DNA of 64,000 nt, from NCBI GenBank assembly GCA_900545825.1, contig URAS01000003.1, positions 1 through 64,000 of the forward strand, written 5' to 3'. The notes under the pieces are model-generated. The model was not told where the DNA came from, made no database searches, and saw only the letters and a list, made by a program, of their open reading frames with translations. Origin of the DNA: an uncultured Actinomyces sp. (GTDB lineage Bacteria; Actinomycetota; Actinomycetes; Actinomycetales; Actinomycetaceae). Shown here piece after piece: positions 35,077-43,435 of this stretch. Both the position numbers and the translations under genes were made by a program. Position 1 is the first letter of the stretch. Every line of letters starts with the position of its first letter.

Positions 35077-35634
35077 TCAGATCTCCATCAGTTCGTCTTC
35101 TTTGGCCTGCAAGATCTTGTCGACCGTCTCGACGTGGGCCTTCGTCAAGCCCTCGACGTCCTTCTCGGCACGATCGACCTCGTCCTCGCCGGCTTCGCCG
35201 TCCTTCTTGATGCGGTTGAGCTCTTCCATCGCCTTCCGGCGAATGCCACGGATCGTCACGCGGGCCTCTTCAGCCTTCTGGCCGGCCATCTTCACGTAGT
35301 CGCGGCGACGCTCCTCGGTCAGCGCAGGCATGGTCACGCGGATGACGTGGCCGTCGTCGGTCGGGTTGACGCCGAGGTCGGCCTCCTGGATCGCACGGAT
35401 GATGTCGCCGGTCGCCGACTTGTCATAAGGCGAAATCAAGAGGGTACGGGCCTCGGGCACCGTCACCGACGCCAGCTGCTGCAGCGGCGTCGGCGCCCCG
35501 TAGTACTCGACGGTGATGCTGGTAAACAGCGCAGGATTGGCGCGACCCGTGCGGATTGCCGCGAATTCTTCACGGCAAAACTCGATCGCCTTGTCCATCT
35601 TTTCTTCGGTCTCGAGCAGGACGTCGTCGATCAC
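35077..35634 (-). CDS. frr: ribosome recycling factor
   Basis: This factor splits post-termination ribosomes together with EF-G. The 185-aa length is standard. Typical blocks are AIRTGRANPALF, YYGAPTPLQQLASV and the C-terminal KAHVETVDKILQAKEDELM. The start is GTG 35634 with AAGGAG upstream, and the gene follows the pyrH stop by 3 nt. The pyrH-frr pair is conserved across bacteria. Confidence 0.97.
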   Translation of the reverse strand: MIDDVLLETEEKMDKAIEFCREEFAAIRTGRANPALFTSITVEYYGAPTPLQQLASVTVPEARTLLISPYDKSATGDIIRAIQEADLGVNPTDDGHVIRVTMPALTEERRRDYVKMAGQKAEEARVTIRGIRRKAMEELNRIKKDGEAGEDEVDRAEKDVEGLTKAHVETVDKILQAKEDELMEI

Positions 35635-35637
35635 GAC

Positions 35638-36372
35638 TTACTCCTTCGTTGTTGCGGTCACCAATGTTCCGATTGTCTCACCCATTAACGCCGCCGTGAC
35701 GTTGCCGGGCCCAGACATGCCGAACACCCGCATGGTGAGGTTGTTGTCCATCGCCAGGCTGAACGCCGTCGCGTCGACGACTTTCAGGCCCTTCGCTAGG
35801 GCCTCCGAATACGTGATGGAATCGTATTTCGAGGCTGACGGATCCTTCTTTGGATCCGCCGTGTAGACGCCGTCGACACCGTTCTTGCCGACAAGCAGTT
35901 CATCGCAGTGGGTCTCGAGGGCCCGCTGGGCCGAGACCGTGTCCGTCGAGAAGAACGGCATGCCCGCGCCCGCACCAAAAACGACGGCGCGGCCCTTCTC
36001 CATGTGGCGGATCGCCTTGAGCGGCACGTAGGGCTCGGCGACCTGGCGCATCTCGATCGCCGTCTGCACCCGGGCCGTCACCCCGGCCTGTTCGAGCAGG
36101 TCCTGGAGGGCCAGGCAGTTCATCACGGTGCCGAGCATGCCCATGTAGTCGGCCCGCGCCCGATCGAGACCGGCCTGCGACAGCTCGGCCCCGCGGAAGA
36201 AGTTGCCCCCACCGACGACGATCGCGACCTGGATCCCCCGTCCCATCGCCGCGGCGATTTGGCGGGCCACGTCGGAAATGACCTCAAGGTCGAGGCCGAC
36301 TGCGCCACCGCCGAAGACCTCTCCGGACAATTTGAGCATGACGCGGCGAGGCCGCCTAGGCAATGTGGGCAT
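35638..36372 (-). CDS. pyrH: uridylate kinase
   Basis: This enzyme phosphorylates UMP to UDP. The 244-aa amino-acid-kinase-fold protein has VMLKLSGEVFGG, AIVVGGGNFFRG for phosphate binding, and TVSAQRALETHCDELL. The C-terminal block VDATAFSLAMDNNLTMRVF is typical of PyrH. It is separated from tsf by a strong hairpin, so transcription from rpsB-tsf is probably attenuated here. A second promoter may lie in 36373-36422. Confidence 0.97.
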   Translation of the reverse strand: MPTLPRRPRRVMLKLSGEVFGGGAVGLDLEVISDVARQIAAAMGRGIQVAIVVGGGNFFRGAELSQAGLDRARADYMGMLGTVMNCLALQDLLEQAGVTARVQTAIEMRQVAEPYVPLKAIRHMEKGRAVVFGAGAGMPFFSTDTVSAQRALETHCDELLVGKNGVDGVYTADPKKDPSASKYDSITYSEALAKGLKVVDATAFSLAMDNNLTMRVFGMSGPGNVTAALMGETIGTLVTATTKE

Positions 36373-36422
36373 CGGTTAGTCCCTTCTCGTCAGATATGGG
36401 GTTTCGGCCTCACTATAGGCCA

Positions 36423-36459
36423 AACGGTGGCCCCAAGCGTGAAGCCTGGGGCCACCGTT
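36423..36459 (-). terminator. terminator or attenuator after tsf
   Basis: A perfect 13-bp inverted repeat AACGGTGGCCCCA/TGGGGCCACCGTT with an 11-nt loop lies 6 nt past the tsf stop. It would reduce read-through into pyrH-frr-cdsA. Confidence 0.8.
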
Positions 36460-36465
36460 CGTCAG

Positions 36466-37308
36466 TTACGCGCCAACGTGGAAACGGGCGAAGTCCGTCA
36501 CCTTGCCGCCGGTGGCAGAGACAACCTTGCCGACCGACTTCGAGGGGTCGCGGGCAAACGCCTGATCGACGAGGCAGACCTCCTTGTAGAAGGCGTTGAG
36601 ACGGCCGTCGACGATCTTGCCGACGATCTTCTCAGGCTTGCCCTCGGCGCGGGTGAGCTCTTCGAGCGTCTCGCGCTCCTTGGCGAGGACATCCTCGGGC
36701 ACCTGGGTGCGGTCGAGGTACGCCGGCTGGTACGCGGCGATGTGCATAGCGACATCCTTGGCGACCTCGGCAGCGGCCTTGTCGCAGGCGACGAGGACGC
36801 CAGCCTGGGCCGGGAGGTCCTTGTTCGAGTAGTGGAGGTACTCGACGACCGCTTCACCCTCGAGGCGGGCAATGCGGTTGACGACGATCTTCTCGCCGAC
36901 GAGGGCGGCAATCGCGTCCTGGGCTTCCTTCACCGTCTTGCCGTCGGCCGTCTTGGCGGCGAGCAGCTCGTCAAGCGTCGAGGCCTTCGAGGCGACGGCG
37001 GCGGCGAGCACCTCCTCGGCGAACGCGACGAACTTCTCGTTCTTGGCGACGAAGTCGGTCTCGGAGTTGACCTCGACGAGGACGCCAACCTGGCCGTTGT
37101 CCGTGTCCTCGATCTGGGCGAGGACGAGACCCGCGGCAGCGGAGCGGTCCTCGCGCTTGGCCAGCGACTTCTGGCCGGCGAGGCGGATGATCTTGATGGC
37201 CTCGTCGCGGTCGCCGTTGGCCTCGTCAAGAGCCTTCTTGACGTCCATCATGCCGGCGCCGGTGAGCTCGCGGAGTTCCTTGATGTCCTTGGTCGTGTAG
37301 TTAGCCAT
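36466..37308 (-). CDS. tsf: elongation factor Ts
   Basis: This factor exchanges GDP for GTP on EF-Tu. The 280-aa protein starts with the UBA-like domain KELRELTGAGMMDVKKALDE and contains NSETDFVAKNEKF, the signature that contacts EF-Tu. AAGGAG precedes ATG 37308. It lies 26 nt after rpsB, as in nearly all bacteria. Confidence 0.98.
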   Translation of the reverse strand: MANYTTKDIKELRELTGAGMMDVKKALDEANGDRDEAIKIIRLAGQKSLAKREDRSAAAGLVLAQIEDTDNGQVGVLVEVNSETDFVAKNEKFVAFAEEVLAAAVASKASTLDELLAAKTADGKTVKEAQDAIAALVGEKIVVNRIARLEGEAVVEYLHYSNKDLPAQAGVLVACDKAAAEVAKDVAMHIAAYQPAYLDRTQVPEDVLAKERETLEELTRAEGKPEKIVGKIVDGRLNAFYKEVCLVDQAFARDPSKSVGKVVSATGGKVTDFARFHVGA

Positions 37309-37334
37309 TCGCTTAACTCCTTATTGCCTGGGCT

Positions 37335-38165
37335 TTAGGCCTGGTTCTCTTCGGTCGCCTGGGCCGGCTGAGCCTCGGCTTCGGCGTCGTTACCGGCCAG
37401 GAGCTCGCGCTCCCAATCGGCCAACGGGGCCTCTTCGACCGTCTCTTCTTCGCCGGTCTTGTCGGCCTTCTTCTGCGTGCGAGCGATGAGGCCGTCAGCG
37501 CAGGCGTCAGCGATGATCCGGGTGAGCAGCTCGACCGAGCGGATCGCGTCGTCGTTGCCCGGGATCGGGTAGTCGACGAGGTCGGGGTCGCAGTTCGTGT
37601 CGAGGATCGCGATGACCGGGAGGTTGAGCTTGCGGGCCTCGGCAACCGCCAGCTGCTCCTTCGTCGTGTCAACAACCCACACGGCCGACGGGATCTTAGC
37701 CATGTCGCGGATACCACCCAGCGTGCGCTCGAGCTTGTCCTTCTCGCGGCGCATCATGAGCAGTTCCTTCTTCGTGTGGCCCGAACCGGCCACGTCGTCG
37801 AAGTCGATCTGCTCGAGTTCCTTGAGGCGCTGCAGACGCTTAGCCACGGTGTTGAAGTTCGTGAGCATGCCGCCCAGCCAACGGTGGGAGACGTAGGGCA
37901 TGCCGACGCGCTGCGCCTGGGTCTCGACGACCTCCTGGGCCTGCTTCTTCGTGCCGACGAACAGGATCGTGCCGCCGCGAACGACCGTCTGCTTGACGAA
38001 GTCGTAGGCGCGGTCGATGCCCTCGAGCGACTGCTGAAGGTCGATGATGTAGATGCCGTTGCGGTCGGTGAGGATGAACGGCTTCATCTTGGGGTTCCAG
38101 CGGCGAGTCTGGTGGCCAAAGTGGACACCGTTGCTCAGCAGCTGCGACATGGTAACGACTGCCAT
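37335..38165 (-). CDS. rpsB: 30S ribosomal protein S2
   Basis: The 276-aa small-subunit protein shows MSQLLSNGVHFGHQTRRWNP, IHIIDLQ-like (here IYIIDLQQSLEGI) and FVGTKKQAQEVVETQ. A charged C-terminal tail of about 45 residues is longer than in E. coli. ATG 38165 has AAAGGA 7 nt upstream. The preceding 300 bp contain a -10-like TATACG and several inverted repeats, so the mRNA likely has a structured leader. It heads the long rpsB-tsf-pyrH-frr-cdsA string. Confidence 0.98.
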   Translation of the reverse strand: MAVVTMSQLLSNGVHFGHQTRRWNPKMKPFILTDRNGIYIIDLQQSLEGIDRAYDFVKQTVVRGGTILFVGTKKQAQEVVETQAQRVGMPYVSHRWLGGMLTNFNTVAKRLQRLKELEQIDFDDVAGSGHTKKELLMMRREKDKLERTLGGIRDMAKIPSAVWVVDTTKEQLAVAEARKLNLPVIAILDTNCDPDLVDYPIPGNDDAIRSVELLTRIIADACADGLIARTQKKADKTGEEETVEEAPLADWERELLAGNDAEAEAQPAQATEENQA

Positions 38166-38480
38166 GAGTTGTCCTTTCCGCGCGATGCGCGAGGGCGAAA
38201 GCCCTGGTTTCGGTTATTCGTATATCCTGGCGCGGCGATGCCTTGCACCCCCGAGGGGGACCGTTGCAAGCCAACCCGCCGAAGCGGTGACCGCGCGCGA
38301 AGTCACCGGCACGCATGCGCACCGGTGCTGAGAGGATCATAACCGATGACACCGAAGAGAGGGAAAAGCCGTGGCCTGTCGCACAGGTCCGGTGTCCCCA
38401 CGGGATACCTTGTCGCCGTTGTCCCATGACAGCCAAGGTCGCCTCGCACGCCGCGAGGCTGGTTCGCCCACACTCGGATC
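38166..38480. promoter_or_regulatory. gene-free divergent region between rpsB and the M23 gene, with multiple inverted repeats
   Basis: No ORF is convincing here. Near rpsB there is a -10-like TATACG and a hairpin TTGCA(CCCCC)/(GGGGG)TGCAA (38243-38269). Further away are CGGTGAC/GTCACCG (38285-38308) and CACCGG/CCGGTG (38304-38327). On the M23 side GACACCG/CGGTGTC (38348-38396) encloses CCTGT/ACAGG (38375-38387), followed by GCCTCGC/GCGAGGC (38441-38459). These could be leader RNA folds or operators. I could not match them to a known riboswitch. Confidence 0.5.
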
Positions 38481-39011
38481 ATGACCGTTTCTTCTTCCCT
38501 CGTCACGTGGACGACGTCGCTGGCCCTCGCCCTCCTCCCCTGCGGAGGCCTGGCCCCCGCCGAGCCCGCCCCGTCGGCCGTCCTCGTCGCCAGCCATGAG
38601 GGCGTGCGCGACGGATGGGTCTGGCCCACGGGCGGCCCGGTCGCCGTGACGCGCGGATTCGACCCGCCCGCCCAGCGGTGGCTGCCCGGGCATCGCGGCG
38701 TCGACCTCGCGCTGGCTCCAGGGTCGAGCGTGCTGAGCCCCGCGGCCGGCGTCGTCGCGTTCGCCGGAACCGTCGCCGGCGTCGGGGTCGTGTCGATCGA
38801 CCACCCGAACGGGGTGCGGACGACGTTCCAGCCGGTCGCGGCCGTGGTCACCGAGGGGCAGGCGGTCGCGGCCGGGCAGCCGATCGGTACCCTGCTGCCC
38901 GGCCACGAGAACGACGCCCTCCACTTCGGAGCCCGCATCGGCAAAGACCACTACATCAACCCGCTGACCCTGCTCGTGGGGCGGGTGCACCTCAAGCCCT
39001 GGGACGCCTAG
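38481..39011 (+). CDS. secreted M23-family (LytM-like) peptidase domain protein
   Basis: This 176-aa protein has an N-terminal signal-like segment (LVTWTTSLALALLPCGGLAP) followed by a single M23 domain. It keeps H71 and D75 of the HxxxD zinc motif (HRGVD) and H148 (ALHFG). The first His of the usual HxH pair is Ala146. Such LHxG variants are seen in actinobacterial members, so activity is uncertain. H108 (SIDHPNG) is near the expected catalytic position. It may cleave or bind peptidoglycan outside the membrane. It is divergent from rpsB, and its stop codon overlaps the convergent xerC stop in CTAG. Confidence 0.85.
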   Translation: MTVSSSLVTWTTSLALALLPCGGLAPAEPAPSAVLVASHEGVRDGWVWPTGGPVAVTRGFDPPAQRWLPGHRGVDLALAPGSSVLSPAAGVVAFAGTVAGVGVVSIDHPNGVRTTFQPVAAVVTEGQAVAAGQPIGTLLPGHENDALHFGARIGKDHYINPLTLLVGRVHLKPWDA

Positions 39012-39928
39012 GCCCGCGGGTGGGCCTGGGCGAAGGCCCCGTAGAGCCGCTCGGCGTCGACGTGGGTGTAACGCTGGGTCGTCGTCAACGCCTTGTGGCC
39101 AAGGATTTCTTGGACGACCCGGAGGTCGGCGCCCGCCGACACCATGTGGGTCGCCATCGAGTGCCGCAACCCGTGCGGCGAAATGTCGGGCACGCCCGCG
39201 CGGGCGCACAGCCGATGGAGGTTGGCGCGGACGACCTTGCTGGACAACGCGCCCCCGCGTGCGCCGAGGAACACCGTCGGGGGCGACCCCGGGCGACTGT
39301 ACTGCCCGCGCCCCTCGGCGATCCATCGATCCATTGCCCGCGCCGAATAGGGGCCAAACGGCACCACCCGTTCCTTTGCCCCCTTACCGAAGACCCGCGC
39401 GGTGCGATGCTCGAAATCGACGGCGTCGAGCCGCAGGCCGACGAGCTCGCCGACGCGCATGCCCGAGTCGTACATGAGGCTGAAACACGCGAGATCGCGA
39501 AGCGCCTGGGGATCGCCGTCCGCGGCCTCCTCCTCGGCGAGGCTGAGGAGGCGTTCCGTCTGCTCGATCGTCAAGATGTCGGGCAGCTGGGTCGCCACAC
39601 GCGGATTACGCAGCCGGGCCGTGAAGTCGTGGTCGCAATAGCCGTGGTCGCTGGCCCACCGCGAAAATACCCTAAGGGCCGCCAGCTTCCGACTGATCGA
39701 CGACGCCTGGGCTCCCGCCCGCGTGAGATCGGCCAGCCACGCACGGGCGGCCGACAGGGTCAGCTGATCCGCCAGGGGCCCGGAACCGTGGTTGAGGAAG
39801 TCGGAGATGTCGGCCCGATATCCCCGCTGGGTGTTGTCCGAGAGCGAGCGGACACGCGCAAGATAAAGCGTGAACTCGTCGATGATCTCGTCTGTGGTCG
39901 TCACAATGACCTCAAGTGTAGCCGTCAC
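39008..39928 (-). CDS. xerC: tyrosine recombinase XerC
   Basis: This site-specific recombinase resolves chromosome dimers at dif together with XerD. The 306-aa protein has an N-terminal SAM-like DNA-binding domain (about residues 10-95) and a catalytic domain. The domain carries the conserved Arg in SGMRVGELVGL, Lys in GKGAKERVVP, HxxR in SPHGLRHSMATHM, His in LGHKALTTTQRY and the nucleophilic Tyr in RYTHVD. I chose GTG 39928, which shares GTGA with the dprA stop and has GGAGG 7 nt upstream; the longer frame to 40888 is antiphase to dprA. Placement after dprA is typical of actinobacteria. Confidence 0.94.
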   Translation of the reverse strand: MTATLEVIVTTTDEIIDEFTLYLARVRSLSDNTQRGYRADISDFLNHGSGPLADQLTLSAARAWLADLTRAGAQASSISRKLAALRVFSRWASDHGYCDHDFTARLRNPRVATQLPDILTIEQTERLLSLAEEEAADGDPQALRDLACFSLMYDSGMRVGELVGLRLDAVDFEHRTARVFGKGAKERVVPFGPYSARAMDRWIAEGRGQYSRPGSPPTVFLGARGGALSSKVVRANLHRLCARAGVPDISPHGLRHSMATHMVSAGADLRVVQEILGHKALTTTQRYTHVDAERLYGAFAQAHPRA

Positions 39929-41124
39929 GACGCCACCTCCTCGGCGGCAACGCGACGGTATTTCCCGCCCTCGCGCTGGATCTTCCCGCTCATTTCGAGG
40001 CCCGCGAGCGCCGAGAGGACGTCGGAGAGGGCGAGGCCGGCGGCGCGTTGAATCGAGTCGACGGTAGCGGCCTCGACCGCGGGCATCGCGTCGAAGACCC
40101 GCGCGGAGGTCTGGTCGAGTCCGTCGAGGAGGCCCGTGGGTTTGGCGAGGTGGGCGGGCTTGACGTCGCCGATGGGCGCGATCATTTCGGCGATGTCGCG
40201 GCCCGAGGTGATGATCTGGGCGCCAGACCGCAGCAGCTCGTGGCAGCCGACGGACTGGGCGGAGTCGATGGGGCCGGGGACCGCGCCAAGGTGTCGGCCC
40301 AGGTCCCGGGCGTGTTTGGCGGTGTTGAGGGCGCCGGAGCGTGCGCCGGCCTCGACGACGACAGTGCCGGCACATAGGCCTGCGATGATGCGGTTCCGGT
40401 CGAGGAAGCGCCAGCGGGCGGCCCGCGAGTGGGGCGGATAGAACGAGCAGATGGCCCCGCTGGTCTGGATCGTCTCGAAGAGCCGGGTGTTTTGGGCGGG
40501 GTACCACTGGTCGAGGCCGCCCGCGAGGACGGCGACGACGGGGACGTCGAAGGCGCAGGCGCACCGCAGGGCCGCGGTGTCGACCCCGAAGGCGCCGCCG
40601 GAGACGATGCCAATTCCCGCGTCGCAGGCGCCGGCGACGATCTGGTGGGTGGCGTTCATGCCGTACCGCGACGCCGCACGGGCCCCGACGATGGCAACGC
40701 CGCGGTCGGCGACGCCGGCGAGGGCGGCTGTATTCCCGCGGACCCACAGGCCCCAGGGGACGGGGTCGGGCACGTCTGTCAGCGTCGCCGGCCAGTGGGC
40801 GTCGCCGGGCATGAGGAACGTGCCGCCGAGCCGCCGGATCCGGTCGATGTCGGCCTCGGGGTCGACGCCCTCGACGCGGGGGCGCCACCGCTTCGCGGCC
40901 TCGCCGAGGTGGGCGGCGGCAGCCCCCGACAGCGCCCTCGACTGCGTGGCCAGGGCGTCAACGCTCGCCCCGTCGCGCAGCCACTGCCACGAGCGGGCGG
41001 GGCCGAGGACCCCGATGAGGATGGCGGCGTCGGCGTCCGACGATTCGGCGACGCGCGTCCACGCGGCCGCACCCAGGCGGTCATCCCACGTGGGGGCGGA
41101 AAGGGACAGGTCAGAGCAGGGCAT
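39925..41124 (-). CDS. dprA: DNA-processing protein DprA
   Basis: DprA binds single-stranded DNA and loads RecA during natural transformation. Most bacteria carry it even when not known to be competent. The 399-aa protein has the Rossmann-like core: GVAIVGARAASRYG, then GIVSGGAFGVDTAAL (the usual SGGARGID block with Phe for Arg), VVAVLAGGLDQWYPAQN and RNRIIAGLC. A C-terminal winged-helix-like tail follows. It overlaps comM by 14 bp. Confidence 0.94.
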   Translation of the reverse strand: MPCSDLSLSAPTWDDRLGAAAWTRVAESSDADAAILIGVLGPARSWQWLRDGASVDALATQSRALSGAAAAHLGEAAKRWRPRVEGVDPEADIDRIRRLGGTFLMPGDAHWPATLTDVPDPVPWGLWVRGNTAALAGVADRGVAIVGARAASRYGMNATHQIVAGACDAGIGIVSGGAFGVDTAALRCACAFDVPVVAVLAGGLDQWYPAQNTRLFETIQTSGAICSFYPPHSRAARWRFLDRNRIIAGLCAGTVVVEAGARSGALNTAKHARDLGRHLGAVPGPIDSAQSVGCHELLRSGAQIITSGRDIAEMIAPIGDVKPAHLAKPTGLLDGLDQTSARVFDAMPAVEAATVDSIQRAAGLALSDVLSALAGLEMSGKIQREGGKYRRVAAEEVAS

Positions 41125-42655
41125 CGGTGGCCTCCGTCGTTCGCAGGATGTAGGCGGTCGAGAGGTTGGCGTCGCTGATCGTCGAGCGGCCCTCGAGGTC
41201 GGCGAGCGTGAGGGCGACGCGGAGGATCCGGTCCATGCCGCGCATGGACACGCGGCCCTGGCTGAGCAGGCCGACCATCCGGGTCCGTTGGTTGTCGCTC
41301 AGCAGGTCGGATTGGCGGAGGAATCCGCCCGGGACGCGGGCGTTGATCGACCACGGCTGGTCCCGCCAGCGGCGGGCGGCGCGGGCGCGGGCCTCGGCGA
41401 CCCGTTGGGCGACCTCGGCGGACGTTTCCTCGCGTGTGCCGTCGGTGAGCTCGGCGGCGGTCGGCCGGTCGACGAGGCACATGAGGTCGATGCGGTCCAT
41501 GAGCGGGCCCGACAGCCGTTGGAGGTAGCGTTGCTTGCGGTAGGGCGAGCATGTGCACGACGCCGACGTCGCCGATGCGCCGCACGGACACGGGTTCGCG
41601 GCCATGATCAGCTGGAACCTCGCGGGATACGTCGTCTGGGCCTTTGCCCGCTGAATGTCGATGATCCCGCTTTCCAGGGGCTGACGCAGCGCGTCGAGGA
41701 CGTGCGGGGAGAATTCGGGCGCCTCGTCGAGGAACAGGACGCCCGCGTGGGCCAGCGAGATCGCGCCCGGCGCCGCAATGCCCGTTCCCCCGCCGACGAG
41801 GGCGGGCATCGTCGCCGAGTGGTGGGGCGCCACCCAGGGTGGCCGCCGAATGAGCGAGTCCACGCCGCCCGCGGAGGACGCCAGCGAGTGGATCGACGTG
41901 ACGGTCACGGCGTCGGCGTCGTCGAGGTCGGGCAGGATCGTCGGGAGCCGCTTGGCGAGCATCGTCTTGCCCGTGCCCGGCTCGCCGAGGAAAAATAGGT
42001 GGTGGCCGCCGGCCGCCGCGACCTCGAGACCCAGCTTCGCCATGGCCTGCCCGCGCACGTCCGCCAGGTCGAGCGGGCGGGAGGGGCGCCTGGGGGCCCG
42101 CCGGGCGATCGGGGAATGCCTGGGCGACGACTTCCCCTCGCCCAGGCCGTAGAGGCCAGCCAGTTCCGCCAGGTCGGCTACGCCGATAATGCGGACTCCC
42201 CCGACGAGCTTGGCCTCGGCGACGCAGGAGGTGGGGACGACGACCTCGGAGATTCCCGCGCGCTTCGCCGCCGCGACCATGGGGAGGATCCCGCGGACAC
42301 CGCACACCGAGCCGTCGAGCCCCAGCTCGCCGATGTGGACCCGCGACTCGAGGTCGTCGATGGACTTCCCCTGTTGCGTCGCGAGGATCGCCGCGGCGAT
42401 CGACAGGTCGAATCCCGACCCCGACTTCGGCAGATCGGCGGGCGAAAGGTTAACGGTGTAGCGCTGCTCGGCCCACGGGAGGCCGGCCGACGCGATGGCC
42501 GCGCGGACACGCTGTTTGGACTCGCGGAGGGCCGCGTCGGGCAGCCCGACCATCTGGAACGCCGGCAGGCCAGCCGCGCGGTGCGCCTCGACGCGAACCA
42601 GGGCCCCACTGATCCCGATTGGGGCGATCGTGTAGGTGGAGGCGACGCCGCTCAT
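41111..42655 (-). CDS. comM: ComM / YifB-like AAA+ ATPase (Mg-chelatase-like)
   Basis: In some competent bacteria this hexameric helicase promotes branch migration of incoming DNA. The 514-aa protein has the N-terminal Lon-like domain (AFQMVGLPDAALRESKQRV, TVNLSPADLPKSGSGFDL), Walker A GEPGTGKTMLAKRL, Walker B VLFLDEAPEF, and a C4-like ANPCPCG segment after the ATPase core. A C-terminal Mg-chelatase-type domain completes it. It overlaps yraN by ATGA. Confidence 0.94.
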   Translation of the reverse strand: MSGVASTYTIAPIGISGALVRVEAHRAAGLPAFQMVGLPDAALRESKQRVRAAIASAGLPWAEQRYTVNLSPADLPKSGSGFDLSIAAAILATQQGKSIDDLESRVHIGELGLDGSVCGVRGILPMVAAAKRAGISEVVVPTSCVAEAKLVGGVRIIGVADLAELAGLYGLGEGKSSPRHSPIARRAPRRPSRPLDLADVRGQAMAKLGLEVAAAGGHHLFFLGEPGTGKTMLAKRLPTILPDLDDADAVTVTSIHSLASSAGGVDSLIRRPPWVAPHHSATMPALVGGGTGIAAPGAISLAHAGVLFLDEAPEFSPHVLDALRQPLESGIIDIQRAKAQTTYPARFQLIMAANPCPCGASATSASCTCSPYRKQRYLQRLSGPLMDRIDLMCLVDRPTAAELTDGTREETSAEVAQRVAEARARAARRWRDQPWSINARVPGGFLRQSDLLSDNQRTRMVGLLSQGRVSMRGMDRILRVALTLADLEGRSTISDANLSTAYILRTTEATDALL

Positions 42656-43041
42656 GCGACACTCCGCAGGTGATCGAGAACGAGCGTGTGGTCACCACGC
42701 GCCTCGAGCGAGATGACGTCGATGCGCACGCCCGCCGCATGGGCCTGTTTCTGGACCATCCACATCCCGGCGAGCTGGCGCAGGCGCTGATACTTCGTCG
42801 ATGTGACGGCCGCCGCGGGGATGCCGGCCGAGGTCGACCGGCGGGTCTTGACCTCGACGAAGACGAGGTAGCTGGTTGGCGTCGCGGCGATAATGTCGAT
42901 TTCGCCGTAGCGGACACGCCAGTTGCGCTCGAGGATGCGATAGCCCTCGTGGCGCAGGTAGTCGGTAGCGAGATCCTCTCCCAGGCGGCCGAGTTCGGCG
43001 GTGGTGAGGTCGGACAACGGGGTGGAGACATGTATTTCCAT
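42652..43041 (-). CDS. YraN / UPF0102 family protein, endonuclease-like fold
   Basis: This 129-aa protein has the restriction-endonuclease-like core of the YraN family: an early Glu (LGRLGEDLATDYL), YGEIDIIA, and FVEVKTRRS, which together form the nuclease-like E-D-ExK pattern. Substrate is unknown, although its constant neighbourhood with comM and dprA suggests a DNA-related role. ATG 43041 follows a 94-nt gap after DUF2469. Confidence 0.9.
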   Translation of the reverse strand: MEIHVSTPLSDLTTAELGRLGEDLATDYLRHEGYRILERNWRVRYGEIDIIAATPTSYLVFVEVKTRRSTSAGIPAAAVTSTKYQRLRQLAGMWMVQKQAHAAGVRIDVISLEARGDHTLVLDHLRSVA

Positions 43042-43135
43042 GGCTCCACGGTGAACCGTCCCGATCCGCCGTGCTCGGTTCAGGCCCCGACGTTATGGAA
43101 CAACGAGACGTTATCGTCCCGTGTGGACACAGGAT

Positions 43136-43435
43136 CTAGGCGATCGGCAGATCCGAGGGCGGCAGCTCCTCGACGTTGATGTCCTTAAACGACATGACCC
43201 GCACCCGCTGGACAAACCGTGAGGGCCGGTAAATGTCCCACACCCACGCGTCGACCATGGTGACCTCGAAAAACACGTCCCCGCCGCTCTGGTGAATCTG
43301 GACGTCGACATTGTTGGCCAGGTAGAAGCGCCGGTCGGTCTCGACGACGTAGCGAAACAGCGTGACGACGTCCCGGTACTCGCGAAAGAGCGCGAGCTCG
43401 AGGTCGTTCTCGTAACGATCGAGATCTTCACTCAC
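43136..43435 (-). CDS. DUF2469 family protein
   Basis: This 99-aa acidic actinobacterial protein has unknown function. The sequence SEDLDRYENDLELALFREYR at the N-terminus, FYLANNVDVQ and WDIYRPSRFVQRVRV are the family pattern. The start is GTG 43435, sharing GTGA with the rnhB stop; GAGGAG lies 9 nt upstream. Its place between rnhB and yraN is conserved in Actinobacteria. Confidence 0.9.
   Translation of the reverse strand: MSEDLDRYENDLELALFREYRDVVTLFRYVVETDRRFYLANNVDVQIHQSGGDVFFEVTMVDAWVWDIYRPSRFVQRVRVMSFKDINVEELPPSDLPIA

Noticed and set aside
38340..38480. c-di-AMP (ydaO-type) riboswitch before the M23 gene
   Set aside because: Inverted repeats exist but the conserved ydaO core blocks are not seen, so it is reported only as an unclassified structured leader.
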